33,190 bases of DNA from NCBI GenBank assembly GCA_028823035.1, contig JAPKCI010000049.1, positions 1 to 33,190 on the forward strand, given 5' to 3'. The DNA comes from Rubripirellula sp. (lineage in GTDB: Bacteria; Planctomycetota; Planctomycetia; Pirellulales; Pirellulaceae). Positions 9,267 to 17,831 of this stretch are shown here, piece after piece. The translations under genes were made by a program, and so were the position numbers. Numbering within the stretch: position 1 is the stretch's first letter; every line of letters begins with the position of its first letter. Under the pieces are notes generated by a model. It searched no databases, was not told the origin of the DNA, and saw only the letters and a list, made by a program, of their open reading frames with translations.

Positions 9267-10141
9267 CTAACATGAACGACTTTGAACAGATGACGCGAAG
9301 GTGAAAACAGTCTCCGCCCCCACCTACGGAATAGCGACAACCGTGGCATTCCATCGTCATAAGACGGGGAATCCCCGAATCCAACATACTGCTTCACGTG
9401 GAAGCGAGAATCACAGCGTTCGACCCGACGCACGTTTGCCAAGCTGAATCGAAGCTTCGAATCAGGCAGCCGGTGGCGAAGATTCGAAACCATCAGGAAC
9501 CACGGAGACTGCGCAGTGAAGACAACGTCACAGCGCGGAAAACGATCGGCCATTTTGGTAAAACGATCGGCCATTTTGGTAAAACGATCGGCCATTTTGG
9601 TAAAACGATCGGCCATTTTGGTAAACAGTGTACGAATTTCGGTTTCAGCGAAAAAGCGCAAGACTCCTTCGAGCGTAAATAGCACGTAGTCGCCGCAATG
9701 CTGTCGCACTTCGTCAAACCAGTCTGGATCCAGCAACGACTTGCCGATCGTTCGACGCCGATCCCCGTCTGGGATGAATTGGTTAGGCAACCGAATGACC
9801 TCGGGCAAATCCAGTCCGATCCGATGCGCTTGTCCATTGCAAATACGATCACTGCGGGTGTCCAGACCCACACCGAGTTCCACGATCCTGTCATCCGGGA
9901 GGTTAACCGGGTATTCGGCGACCAGCCGGTCGAACACGGACGCTCGCAGGCAATCGTCCACCGCCCGCACCGATTTTGCTTCGAATCGATGAAATGGAAA
10001 ATCCAAATCCGCCACTGTCGACACGGCTTTTTCATCATGCAGCAACGCGGCCGGATGATGACTTTCCTGCGCACGCGCCCACAGTGGCATGAGCAGCGTT
10101 GCCTGAGCTTCGGTGAGCGCCGTAACGTCGATTTTAGGCAT
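9260..10141 (-). CDS. PPM/LCMT-like SAM methyltransferase with internal tandem repeat
   Basis: A 293-residue O-methyltransferase of the leucine-carboxyl-methyltransferase / polyketide-associated family. The SAM motif ELGVGLDTRSDR (88-99) matches the family's GxGLDTR signature. IGLDLPEVIRLP (108-119) is the usual acidic second motif, and YVLFTLEGVLRFFAETEIR (152-170) the usual next helix. That helix then contains TKMADRF four times (174-201), where relatives have one copy, so 21 residues are inserted in a helix near the catalytic core. The frame stays open, so the protein may still fold. It is the first gene of the minus operon with glycosyltransferase A. Substrate unknown; an acid or hydroxyl of the locus product is a guess. 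Confidence 0.8.
   Translation of the reverse strand: MPKIDVTALTEAQATLLMPLWARAQESHHPAALLHDEKAVSTVADLDFPFHRFEAKSVRAVDDCLRASVFDRLVAEYPVNLPDDRIVELGVGLDTRSDRICNGQAHRIGLDLPEVIRLPNQFIPDGDRRRTIGKSLLDPDWFDEVRQHCGDYVLFTLEGVLRFFAETEIRTLFTKMADRFTKMADRFTKMADRFTKMADRFPRCDVVFTAQSPWFLMVSNLRHRLPDSKLRFSLANVRRVERCDSRFHVKQYVGFGDSPSYDDGMPRLSLFRRWGRRLFSPSRHLFKVVHVSW
9539..9622 (-). repeat. Four exact copies of a 21-bp tandem repeat inside a methyltransferase gene
   Basis: Units at 9539-9559, 9560-9580, 9581-9601 and 9602-9622 are identical. Each encodes TKMADRF in the gene direction. The unit length is divisible by three, so copy changes keep the frame. Exact identity suggests recent slippage expansion, or possibly an assembly artefact. 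Confidence 0.96.
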
Positions 10142-10314
10142 CGGTGCATTTGGTTGGAATCGTCAAACAGTAGCTGTCCATCGTAGCCGCCGAGCCCCTG
10201 GATTCAATGCGCAAACCTGAGAACTCGTCGCAAAATGCCCGCAAGGGCCGCCAGTTTGCACGTCGACTGCGGCCAACTATCATGGTAAGGATCGACCGAC
10301 ATTGAGAACCTGTC

Positions 10315-11286
10315 ATGCCAACTTCCCAATCCGCCCCTATCACTGTGCCCGATCCATTGACGGAGCCGCTTCGTGATACGCGGTATCTGGTCAAATTGAT
10401 CTCGACCATTTCCGGCGTTGCAGAAGAGGATGTGGCAGAACAACTTTGGCGTGAACATCAAGACATTGGTTGTTCCGTCGCGGCGGAGTTGAAACGCAAA
10501 AGCATACGGCCGTACGAATGGTCCGCGGAACTCCTTGATTTCTATCGCGAAACGAATTCCTTTCTATACGAGACGACGGTTTGGAATCGGTCACCCGAAA
10601 AGAACGAAATGCGACGCTGGATTGCGAACTATTTGGCAGCAAAGGACGGGAAACCTCAACGCATCTTGACATTCGGCGATGGGCTGGGCTTCGACAGCTT
10701 GTATCTCACGCAAGCAGGGCATCAGGTGGACTATCATGATGTCTCGGCCGATGGAGGAAGTTTCGCCGCCCGCTTATTTCGTGATTTCAATGCGGATGTT
10801 CGCATCCTGAACAACGCGGAAGATGTCGTTGACGACACCTACGACGCGGTCGTCTGCCTGGACGTCCTGGAACATGTCCCATCGCCCCCGGAACTTGTCA
10901 ACAAACTGGCTCGAGCTATCCGTCCAGGTGGAAACTTCATCGTGCACGCTCCGTTTTGGTACGTCGCGCCGGCAGTCGCCACTCACTTGCGCAGTAACAA
11001 GAAATACAGTGGTGATATCGCGAAACTGTACGCCCCCTGCGGATTGGTCCCCGTCGATGGACAGCTTTTCCTCAATCCATTGGTGCTTAGAAAATCAGGC
11101 CAGCGATCTGCCCCGGAAACTGCGCCGGTCACAACGTGCGGTGGCGTGCCGACAGCCATTCGCATTGGAAGTATTCTTTTGAAGACGGCTCGAATCTGCG
11201 ACTGGCCCCATCGGTTGTACTTGCGATGGGGATATGGCAAGCGTTGGAAACCGTGGCCAGAGCTTAACGAATTACGTCGCACTTAG
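10315..11286 (+). CDS. Class I SAM-dependent methyltransferase
   Basis: A 323-residue Rossmann-type methyltransferase. Motif I is ILTFGDGLGFDSLYL (117-131). The acidic end of strand 2 is VDYHDVS (138-144). Motif IV is YDAVVCLDVLEHVPSPPEL (176-194), and AIRPGGNFIVHAPFW (201-215) is the post-motif strand. The N-terminal 110 residues are a separate helical region. The C-terminus is basic (RWGYGKRWKPW). The substrate cannot be read from sequence. The gene is divergent from the PPM-like methyltransferase (173-bp gap, a likely shared promoter region) and lies next to the broken methyltransferase and the exporter, so a tailoring role in the same pathway is inferred. The start at ATG 10315 is the first in frame after the gap. 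Confidence 0.85.
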   Translation: MPTSQSAPITVPDPLTEPLRDTRYLVKLISTISGVAEEDVAEQLWREHQDIGCSVAAELKRKSIRPYEWSAELLDFYRETNSFLYETTVWNRSPEKNEMRRWIANYLAAKDGKPQRILTFGDGLGFDSLYLTQAGHQVDYHDVSADGGSFAARLFRDFNADVRILNNAEDVVDDTYDAVVCLDVLEHVPSPPELVNKLARAIRPGGNFIVHAPFWYVAPAVATHLRSNKKYSGDIAKLYAPCGLVPVDGQLFLNPLVLRKSGQRSAPETAPVTTCGGVPTAIRIGSILLKTARICDWPHRLYLRWGYGKRWKPWPELNELRRT

Positions 11287-11289
11287 CGG

Positions 11290-11637
11290 TTGCGTGATGT
11301 CGACGGGCGAAAACTCCGGCTGCATTCGTTCACCCTATTCAGCACCAATCCGCTGAAAGATCTCGTCGTTGGGCGCAACGTCTGTGGGGACCAGCGTCAT
11401 CCCGCGCGTACGCTCGTCCTTTGCCATGTGCGACGTGATCGGAGCTCGCCCGGCACCCAGTTCAACAATCTTGTCCAAGTCGTGTCGCACGGCCAATTCC
11501 AACACGACATCAGCAACTTACGCATTGAAGGACCGCAAGCCGGAGTTACAAGCGTCCATGGCCTCGAACAGGCATTCGCGTGCCCCGCTGGGAATCCAAG
11601 CCTGATCACAGAATTCGAATAAATATAACGGTTTCAT
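11290..11637 (-). pseudogene. Methyltransferase remnant with two in-frame stops
   Basis: Reading from ATG 11637 on the minus strand gives MKPLYLFEFCDQAWIPSGAR, then ...LRSFNA, TAA (11520-11518), and in the same frame VADVVLELAVRHDLDKIVELGAGRAPITSHM (quoted over two segments: residues 41-58 and 59-71), then TLVPTDVAPNDEIFQRIGAE, TAG (11337-11335), GERMQPEFSPVDITQP. The GAGRAP segment is a SAM-binding motif I, and LVPTDV is the strand 2 acidic motif. FNA-stop-VADVV suggests a lost Tyr or similar residue. The sequence ends against the neighbouring methyltransferase stop at 11286, so the C-terminal half is missing. It was a third methyltransferase of this locus, now dead. No long ORF exists here because of the stops. 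Confidence 0.75.
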
Positions 11638-11839
11638 CTCACAGCTTGATTTTGGCCACCCGACCAGAAGCAGATGGCTAATATGGTACGAGTTTGGCGA
11701 GCAAGAGACACACGTTTGCCACGATATTGTGAGCAAGAATGGCATATTGCAGGTTGAAGCAATTCTCCAGTTGCGTACAGGGAGTCAGCGTCATACGCCC
11801 CCCTCCTATCCCCTCCCGTCCCCTCTCACACTTCGTTCC

Positions 11840-14182
11840 ATGGCCCAATCGCCTTACTTTCGATTTCGCCTGATCGTCTTCGCTTGCTTTGTGCTGGCGG
11901 CGCCGTGGGTGGTCTTCGGTGCGCGAGAAGCACTGCGCAACGCGGGTACGAGCGTGGAGGAATGGCTGCCGGAGTCTTTCGAGGAAACGCAGAAACTGCA
12001 ATGGTTTGCCGAGCATTTTGTCTCGGATGATCTGCTGCTACTCAGCTGGGAAGGATGCACTTTAGAGGACAAACGACTGCAACGGCTGCAGGCGGAATTA
12101 TCCCGGCCGATCCAGCTCCCCAGCGGCGGTGAAACAACCGTCTTCCGCAAGCTCATCAGTGGCCGTGATGCGCTGGATCAACTGATGGCGGAACCACTGA
12201 ATATGCCAGAGGCTGCCGCCAAAACGCGTTTGCAAGGCTGGCTACTGGGACCAGAGAACGACCAAACATGCCTGCTTGCCTTGATGTCTCCGGATGGCTT
12301 GAAGAACCGCTCCCTGTGGTTTGCTCATATCTACGACAGTGCTGATCGCGTCCCCGGTTTAGAACGTGATCAGATCCGCTTTGCCGGCACAACTCGCGAT
12401 TCCGAAGAAATCGACCGCGCCAGCAGCCACCTTCTGATGGAAATGAGCGTTGCATCGCAGGCGCTCTGTTTCGTGCTGATGCTGGTTCTGTTCCGCGATG
12501 TCATCCTTGCTGCTTGTCTATTTATTAATGCGTTGTTCTGTCAACAGCTTAGTTTAGCTCTGGTGACTTACAGCGGATTCCAGATGGACAGCGTCATGCT
12601 AATGGTGCCGTCGTTGGTGTACGTGCTCACTGTATCGGCAGGTGTCCATATCATAAATTACTATCGTGACACCAGCCATGAGTTGGGCTCGGACGGAGCG
12701 CCCCTTCGAGCCGTCAAGGATGCATTGGCGCCCTGCGTTCTGGCGGCCTCGACAACCGCCGTGGGACTCAGTTCGCTGGCAATCAGCTTTTTGACGCCGG
12801 TAAGAAAGTTCGGGATTTGCGCCAGCGCCAGCTTGCTGATCGCCAACGTCGTCTTGTTTACCTTGCTACCGTGTCAACTGGAACAGATCGCTCTTTGGAA
12901 GCGGAAGCGGAAGGCTACCGCAGCGAGCAACCCGCAAAAAACTTCTTGGCGGTGGCTACTGAGCATCGTTGGTAAGGGCAAGTATGTCATTCACGTGTTG
13001 GCTATCGCCGTACTCATTTTCAGTGGATGGGGTATTACGAGAATTCGTTCGTCCGCAGGCGTCCATAGCCTATTGCCCGCCGATGCCGCGATCCTGCAGG
13101 ACTATGAGTGGGTCGAAGATCGCATCGGTCCACTGATCCCAGTGGAAATCGTCTTGCGGGTGCCCCTCACGCCACAGCCCGCGACGGGCAGCCGTGGGAA
13201 GTTCATTGATCGCTTGCGACTGGTTGCACAAGTTCACGGCAAGGTCGCTCAATTGGATGACGTGGGCGTTGTGGTTTCCCCACTGAACTTTTTGCCGCGT
13301 ATTCCCCCCTCCGGCGAGACGATGCGACAGATAGCCAAACAAGTTGTGTTGAATAGGAAGCTGGAAGCAAATGCTGACGCACTGGTGGAAGCAGCCATGC
13401 TCCGTCACAACGGTACCGAAGAACTTTGGCGGATTAGCGTGCGAGCTTACGCTGGGAAACGCCACAACTATGTAAATTTGCTGAACGAGATCGAAACGGC
13501 CGTCGGCCCCGTTGTGAAGGGCGCGGATGCGTTGGGGCTAAATGACGTATCAGCCGTCTTCTGTGGAGGCGTTCCGTTGGTCCAAAAAGTTCAGGACCAA
13601 ATGCTAATCGACCTGATCAACAGCTTTGTCACCGCCTTTGGGATCATCACCGTCATGATGATCCTATTGATGATTGGCTTTGCTCGCGGTCACCTGCGGC
13701 AAGCCTCCCGTCGCTCGGATCGGATGCGCATCGTGTTGGCCAGAACTTTCGCTGGCGTGGTCAGTATGATCCCCAACCTGATTCCGTGTGTTCTGGTCTT
13801 AGGTGGCATGGGCCTCGCTGGCATTCCACTCGATATCGGGTCGATCATGACGGCCGGCGTGGCATTAGGAATCGCGGTGGACGACACGCTTCACTTCATC
13901 ACTTGGTTTTGCCGCGGGCTGCAGGACGGACGTAGCCGATCAGAGGCCGTCGAATACGCGTATTCGCGCTGCGCCTCCGCGATGACACAGACCTCCCTGA
14001 TCTGTGGACTGGGGCTACTTGTCTACAGCTTCAGCGATTTCGTGCCCATAGCGCGCTTTGCGTGGTTGATGTTTGCCATGCTTTTCGCAGCCGTTTTGGC
14101 AGACCTGATCATCCTCCCAGCAGTGCTCCTGGGCCCACTAGGCAAGCTCTTCCATTATCCCCAAAACTGCGAATCCCGATAA
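11840..14182 (+). CDS. MMPL/RND-superfamily lipid exporter
   Basis: About 780 residues with the two-fold RND/MMPL layout: helix 1 (LIVFACFVLAAPWVVFG), a periplasmic loop, five helices (about residues 205-350), helix 7 (VIHVLAIAVLIFSGWGI), a second loop, then five helices to the end. The second helix bundle carries GIAVDDTLHF (about 676-685), the paired-Asp motif of MMPL-like exporters, implying proton-driven transport. Family members export lipids, hopanoids or siderophore-like molecules. A GTG at 11729 would add 37 residues of low-quality sequence. ATG 11840, just before the first helix, is preferred, though neither has a good ribosome binding site. It is followed 213 bp later by the reductase on the same strand. 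Likely exporter of the locus product (inference). Confidence 0.88.
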   Translation: MAQSPYFRFRLIVFACFVLAAPWVVFGAREALRNAGTSVEEWLPESFEETQKLQWFAEHFVSDDLLLLSWEGCTLEDKRLQRLQAELSRPIQLPSGGETTVFRKLISGRDALDQLMAEPLNMPEAAAKTRLQGWLLGPENDQTCLLALMSPDGLKNRSLWFAHIYDSADRVPGLERDQIRFAGTTRDSEEIDRASSHLLMEMSVASQALCFVLMLVLFRDVILAACLFINALFCQQLSLALVTYSGFQMDSVMLMVPSLVYVLTVSAGVHIINYYRDTSHELGSDGAPLRAVKDALAPCVLAASTTAVGLSSLAISFLTPVRKFGICASASLLIANVVLFTLLPCQLEQIALWKRKRKATAASNPQKTSWRWLLSIVGKGKYVIHVLAIAVLIFSGWGITRIRSSAGVHSLLPADAAILQDYEWVEDRIGPLIPVEIVLRVPLTPQPATGSRGKFIDRLRLVAQVHGKVAQLDDVGVVVSPLNFLPRIPPSGETMRQIAKQVVLNRKLEANADALVEAAMLRHNGTEELWRISVRAYAGKRHNYVNLLNEIETAVGPVVKGADALGLNDVSAVFCGGVPLVQKVQDQMLIDLINSFVTAFGIITVMMILLMIGFARGHLRQASRRSDRMRIVLARTFAGVVSMIPNLIPCVLVLGGMGLAGIPLDIGSIMTAGVALGIAVDDTLHFITWFCRGLQDGRSRSEAVEYAYSRCASAMTQTSLICGLGLLVYSFSDFVPIARFAWLMFAMLFAAVLADLIILPAVLLGPLGKLFHYPQNCESR

Positions 14183-14395
14183 AATCACGATGTCTTTGGC
14201 GGGAAGACGACCGAAGACGCCCCATGCTGCCTATACTGCCAAAGTTGCCTGCGACTCCACGGCAGGTTAAGCTGATTATGCAAGAGGGGCCCGTTAGCGG
14301 CGCACCCACCGGCCCCGCAAGGTGTCCTTTCGCTCCGCTGGAAAATCCGCGCGGGGCGACATGTGCAACGTGAGTCATCAACCTGAGTCCTTATC

Positions 14396-15925
14396 GTGAA
14401 AGACTACATCCTACTAACTGGAGCCACAGGGCTTCTTGGTCGTTACCTGCTGCGTGACCTGCTAGCCAGAGGCCGCAAGGTTGTCGTGGTCGTTCGGCCA
14501 ACCAAACACCTCAACGTGCGTGAACGGATCGAACAGATCTTGCAGCAATGGGAGTCGGAGTCCAATTCATTGTTTCCTCGCCCCGTGGTGTTCGAAGGCG
14601 ATATCTGTGCCGAGTTTCTGGGGCTGAACGACACACAGCGTCAGTGGATCGCCGACAATTGCTCGAGCGTTCTCCATAGTGCGGCGACGTTGACTTTCCA
14701 TAGCCAGAAGAATGGCGAACCATGGCGTACGAATGTCGGCGGCACGGAGCACATGCTGCAGTTGTGCGAAGTCGCTGACATCCGCGAACTTCACTACGTT
14801 TCCACGGCCTACGTGTGCGGCCTGCGCGCGGGGACCATTCAGGAAGATGAGCTTGATTGTGGTCAGGACTTTCGCAACGATTACGAACAGAGCAAACTGC
14901 AGTCGGAGACACTGGTCCGGTCGGCCAAGCACATTGATTGCTTGACGGTTTACCGGCCCGCAGTCATTGCCGGCGATTCGGTCACAGGTTTCACGAATAC
15001 CTATCATGGGCTCTACATGTATTTGCACATGATGTCGGTCGTGAACCGCAATACGACACCGGACGCGGACGGTCGACGACACACGCCGGTTCGGTTGAAA
15101 ATGACGGGCGACGAACCGCGCAATATTATACCGGCGGATTGGACAAGTGCCGCGATTGTCGAATTGCTCCTTAACGATCAGGCTCATGGACACACGTTCC
15201 ATCTGGCTCCTGAAAAGCCATTAACTCCCAGGGAAATCATGGAAGCGGGGTACGAATACTTTAATTCGTATGGAGTCGAATTCTACGGTCAGCCAATCAG
15301 CAGTGATGGTGCGGGGGATCTGCTGACACGTAACGCTCATGACAGCATGAAAATGTACAAGCAGTACGAACAGAACGATCCCTGCTTCGATACTACCAAT
15401 CTGAAACGATTCGCAGGACATCTGTCCTGCCCCGCCATCGACAAGCCCATGCTGCATCGCTTCTGGGCTTACGGCGAAGAAGATCGCTGGGGAAGACGCC
15501 GTTTGCCGAAACCAACGATTCCATTCGACGCGAGTGAGCTCATGGCGATGGCCCGGCAACATTTCGCGGCAACCGAGGCAACGAGTGATCCGTTGACGAC
15601 AGTCGGCTTGAATGTCAGCGGCCCTGGTGGCGGCCAATGGTCGATCGATCACAACGCGACACGGATCATCAAAGTTCGCCCAGGCATCGCCGCCAACGTG
15701 AGCAAAGTGGTAACACTGACGAGCGAACAACTTGCATCCCGCTTGTCGCACGGCCAATCCAAGACGGAGATTGAAAAGCTGTTGGCGATCGCATTTGAAC
15801 GCGCGACATCACCGGCCCCAAATACACCGTTGGAATCCAAAAACAATGGCGACGCCGGCGGTGAACGAACGGAATTCGCATCCGCCGTGGCTCTCGCTTT
15901 GAATCCGGATCCGCAACAGGAGTAA
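14396..15925 (+). CDS. Thioester-reductase-like SDR (NAD-binding_4) with possible SCP2-like tail
   Basis: A 509-residue extended short-chain dehydrogenase of the Lys2/CAR thioester-reductase and fatty acyl-CoA reductase type. The NAD(P) motif TGATGLLG is at 8-15, the arginine-containing VVVRPTKH at 31-38, the catalytic Ser/Thr within YVSTAYVCG (134-142), and YxxxK as YEQSK (163-167). Such enzymes reduce acyl thioesters to aldehydes or alcohols. From about residue 403 an extra domain begins SGPGGGQWSIDHN and continues with KVRPG, VVTLTSEQLASRLSHGQ and a closing helix. This reads like an SCP2-like lipid-binding fold (tentative). Translation starts at GTG 14396; no nearer ATG fits the Rossmann start. 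It would fit release or reduction of a carrier-bound or CoA-bound acyl chain in the lipid pathway. Confidence 0.82.
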   Translation: MKDYILLTGATGLLGRYLLRDLLARGRKVVVVVRPTKHLNVRERIEQILQQWESESNSLFPRPVVFEGDICAEFLGLNDTQRQWIADNCSSVLHSAATLTFHSQKNGEPWRTNVGGTEHMLQLCEVADIRELHYVSTAYVCGLRAGTIQEDELDCGQDFRNDYEQSKLQSETLVRSAKHIDCLTVYRPAVIAGDSVTGFTNTYHGLYMYLHMMSVVNRNTTPDADGRRHTPVRLKMTGDEPRNIIPADWTSAAIVELLLNDQAHGHTFHLAPEKPLTPREIMEAGYEYFNSYGVEFYGQPISSDGAGDLLTRNAHDSMKMYKQYEQNDPCFDTTNLKRFAGHLSCPAIDKPMLHRFWAYGEEDRWGRRRLPKPTIPFDASELMAMARQHFAATEATSDPLTTVGLNVSGPGGGQWSIDHNATRIIKVRPGIAANVSKVVTLTSEQLASRLSHGQSKTEIEKLLAIAFERATSPAPNTPLESKNNGDAGGERTEFASAVALALNPDPQQE

Positions 15926-16002
15926 TGACTGGGATCCAGGATGATTGTCTGCTGTCGTTGATTCGCTTACGCTTCTGATCAGGCTGGGTTACACCTTTAC
16001 CG

Positions 16003-17349
16003 GTGGTAGGCACGACTGACGCCGGCCCGATTCACCTCCACCGCAATCGCTGGATTTGCCCGTTGGATACTGCTTCCTTGATAACTTTGTATGTTTTGGC
16101 CGGACTGGTGATCGGCCAGGGCGTGCTGGTCGTTTGGTTTACCTGCGCGCTTTGGCGCTGGAAACGACCCCTGCTCGCTGACGCGGCGGCCCCACCGGCT
16201 GCCATCATCCTCTGTTTACGCGGCTCGGATCCTTTCCTGTCCGACTGCCTGGCCGGACTGTCGCGGCAAGATTATCCAAACTTTCAACTGCATGTCATCA
16301 TTGACCATCCGGAAGATGAAGCACGCGACACATTGGATGCGTTTGTGCAGCGTTGTGCCGGAGCGAGTGACGAAGCGGTGCGCAGGTTCGCCGAGCGTTT
16401 GGTGGTACACTTTCTGGCGACTCCTCTGGAAACGTGCAGTTTGAAGTGCAGTAGCTTGCTACAGGTGGTAGAAACTCTGGATCCTGGGATTCAGTTTATC
16501 GCACAATTGGACGCCGATGCCGTCCCTCATCCCACCTGGTTGCGGGAACTGGCGACCGCCTTGCAGGACGACCAAGTGGGAGCTGCCACAGGCAATCGTT
16601 GGTACATGCCTGCCACTCCTTCCCTGGCGGCATCGATTCGTTATGCCTGGAATGCCGCCGCAGTTGTCCAGATGTTTTCGTATCGCATTCCCTGGGGCGG
16701 AACCCTGGCGGTGAAAACAAGGTTATTGCGTGATGATGATTTGCTGAACAAGTGGCAACATTCCTTCTGCGAAGACACCCCACTCTTTTCCTATCTGAAA
16801 TCAAGGCGATTGCGGGTCGCCTTTGTACCTTCCCTGCTGATGACCAATCGTGAAGACTGTACGCTCGGCGGGTTCTTTCACTGGGTGAAGCGTCAATTAC
16901 TGACAGCTCGCCTACACCATCCAGCGTGGCCGGCGGTCGTTGGGCACGGCGTTGTTACCACCGTCGTGCCCTTGTTCGCGATCGGATTGTTCGTCGCAGC
17001 CGTCTGGCAACGTGACGCAGCGGTGCAATTCTATGCCTCCGCAGGCGTGATCGGATATGGCATTGGAATTCTGGGGCTGCTGATTCCCATGGAAGTCGCG
17101 GCACGACGAATCGTCCGTGGCCGTGGACAGGATGCATCCTGGACATCGATGTTCGATCTAGCCAAAATCGCTGTCGCTGTACCGCTGACGACCCTGGTGT
17201 ACGCAGTGGCACTCACCTCGGCCTGCACGATGAAACGAACGGTATGGCGCGGGATTGAATACGAGATTCAATCCGGCAAACGAGTGCGGATGTTGGGTTA
17301 TCACCCGTACGTTCCGCCCGCGCAAATCGAACAGCCGGTATCGCTATAA
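16003..17349 (+). CDS. Membrane glycosyltransferase, GT2 family (paralog B)
   Basis: Up to 448 residues; paralog of the gene at 7992-9266. The N-terminal helix is ITLYVLAGLVIGQGVLVVWF. The GT-A domain starts AAIILCLRGSDPFLSDCLAG, the DxD site is QLDADAVPHPTW, the shared CSLKCSSL precedes it, and HWVKRQLLTAR replaces the QxxRW region. C-terminal helices follow, ending RGIEYEI and YHPYVPP. The start is uncertain: GTG 16003 gives an N-terminus about 20 residues longer than paralog A, while an in-frame TTG near 16061 would match A better. Follows the reductase by 77 bp on the same strand. Two GTs suggest either two sugars added in turn or two related acceptors (inference). Confidence 0.84.
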   Translation: MVGTTDAGPIHLHRNRWICPLDTASLITLYVLAGLVIGQGVLVVWFTCALWRWKRPLLADAAAPPAAIILCLRGSDPFLSDCLAGLSRQDYPNFQLHVIIDHPEDEARDTLDAFVQRCAGASDEAVRRFAERLVVHFLATPLETCSLKCSSLLQVVETLDPGIQFIAQLDADAVPHPTWLRELATALQDDQVGAATGNRWYMPATPSLAASIRYAWNAAAVVQMFSYRIPWGGTLAVKTRLLRDDDLLNKWQHSFCEDTPLFSYLKSRRLRVAFVPSLLMTNREDCTLGGFFHWVKRQLLTARLHHPAWPAVVGHGVVTTVVPLFAIGLFVAAVWQRDAAVQFYASAGVIGYGIGILGLLIPMEVAARRIVRGRGQDASWTSMFDLAKIAVAVPLTTLVYAVALTSACTMKRTVWRGIEYEIQSGKRVRMLGYHPYVPPAQIEQPVSL

Positions 17350-17831
17350 CCCGACTGTGCCACTTTGTTACGGTGTCAATGGTCGTGCGCTTACACACTA
17401 CGGGCGGAAAGCACACCTGCCCGCGACCATGTTTGTCTAAAACACTGCAAACAAAAGGGTTTCGAACATTCGGTCATTTGCAAGTCATTCTGTTTTGGAC
17501 AACGAATCAGACCAAGAACAGACCCGAGGATTACCACAACGCGACAAATCAGCTCGCAAGCAATCATCAAAGGCCACTGTCGAATATGCCTGTAGTGCTG
17601 GCGTTTTCGTCTGTCGACTGGGGCTACGTTTGGGACAGGATTAAACGGAAGCGGGTTCCGTCTCGATGGACCGTTGGCGTGCCACACAAAGTTGTCACGA
17701 TGCTCGCCTGTTCTTCTGAAGTAAACCGTCGTCGAATGCGTGTCATTCTCAAATCCTCCCAAAAAGGCTGTAGAATAATACGATCAGCACCTCATTCCAT
17801 TTCCAACTGAAGCAAAACAGGAGCAACTGAC
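17350..17831. other. Intergenic region, no supported gene
   Basis: 482 bp between glycosyltransferase B and the sialidase remnant. A frame near 17586 reads MPVVLAFSSVDWGYVWDR, which faintly resembles the start of some glycosyltransferases, but it becomes basic and unstructured within 30 residues. The GGAG at about 17820 upstream of ATG 17832 is a good ribosome binding site for the dead sialidase. Confidence 0.4.

Noticed and set aside
9493-10149. 218-residue minus ORF overlapping the methyltransferase
   Set aside because: Wrong frame; shows the 21-bp repeat as WPIVLPK. The 9260-10141 frame carries the SAM motif.
17586-17810. Possible glycosyltransferase scrap (VLAFSSVDWGYVWDR)
   Set aside because: Only about 15 residues look familiar and the rest is basic and unstructured; too little to call.
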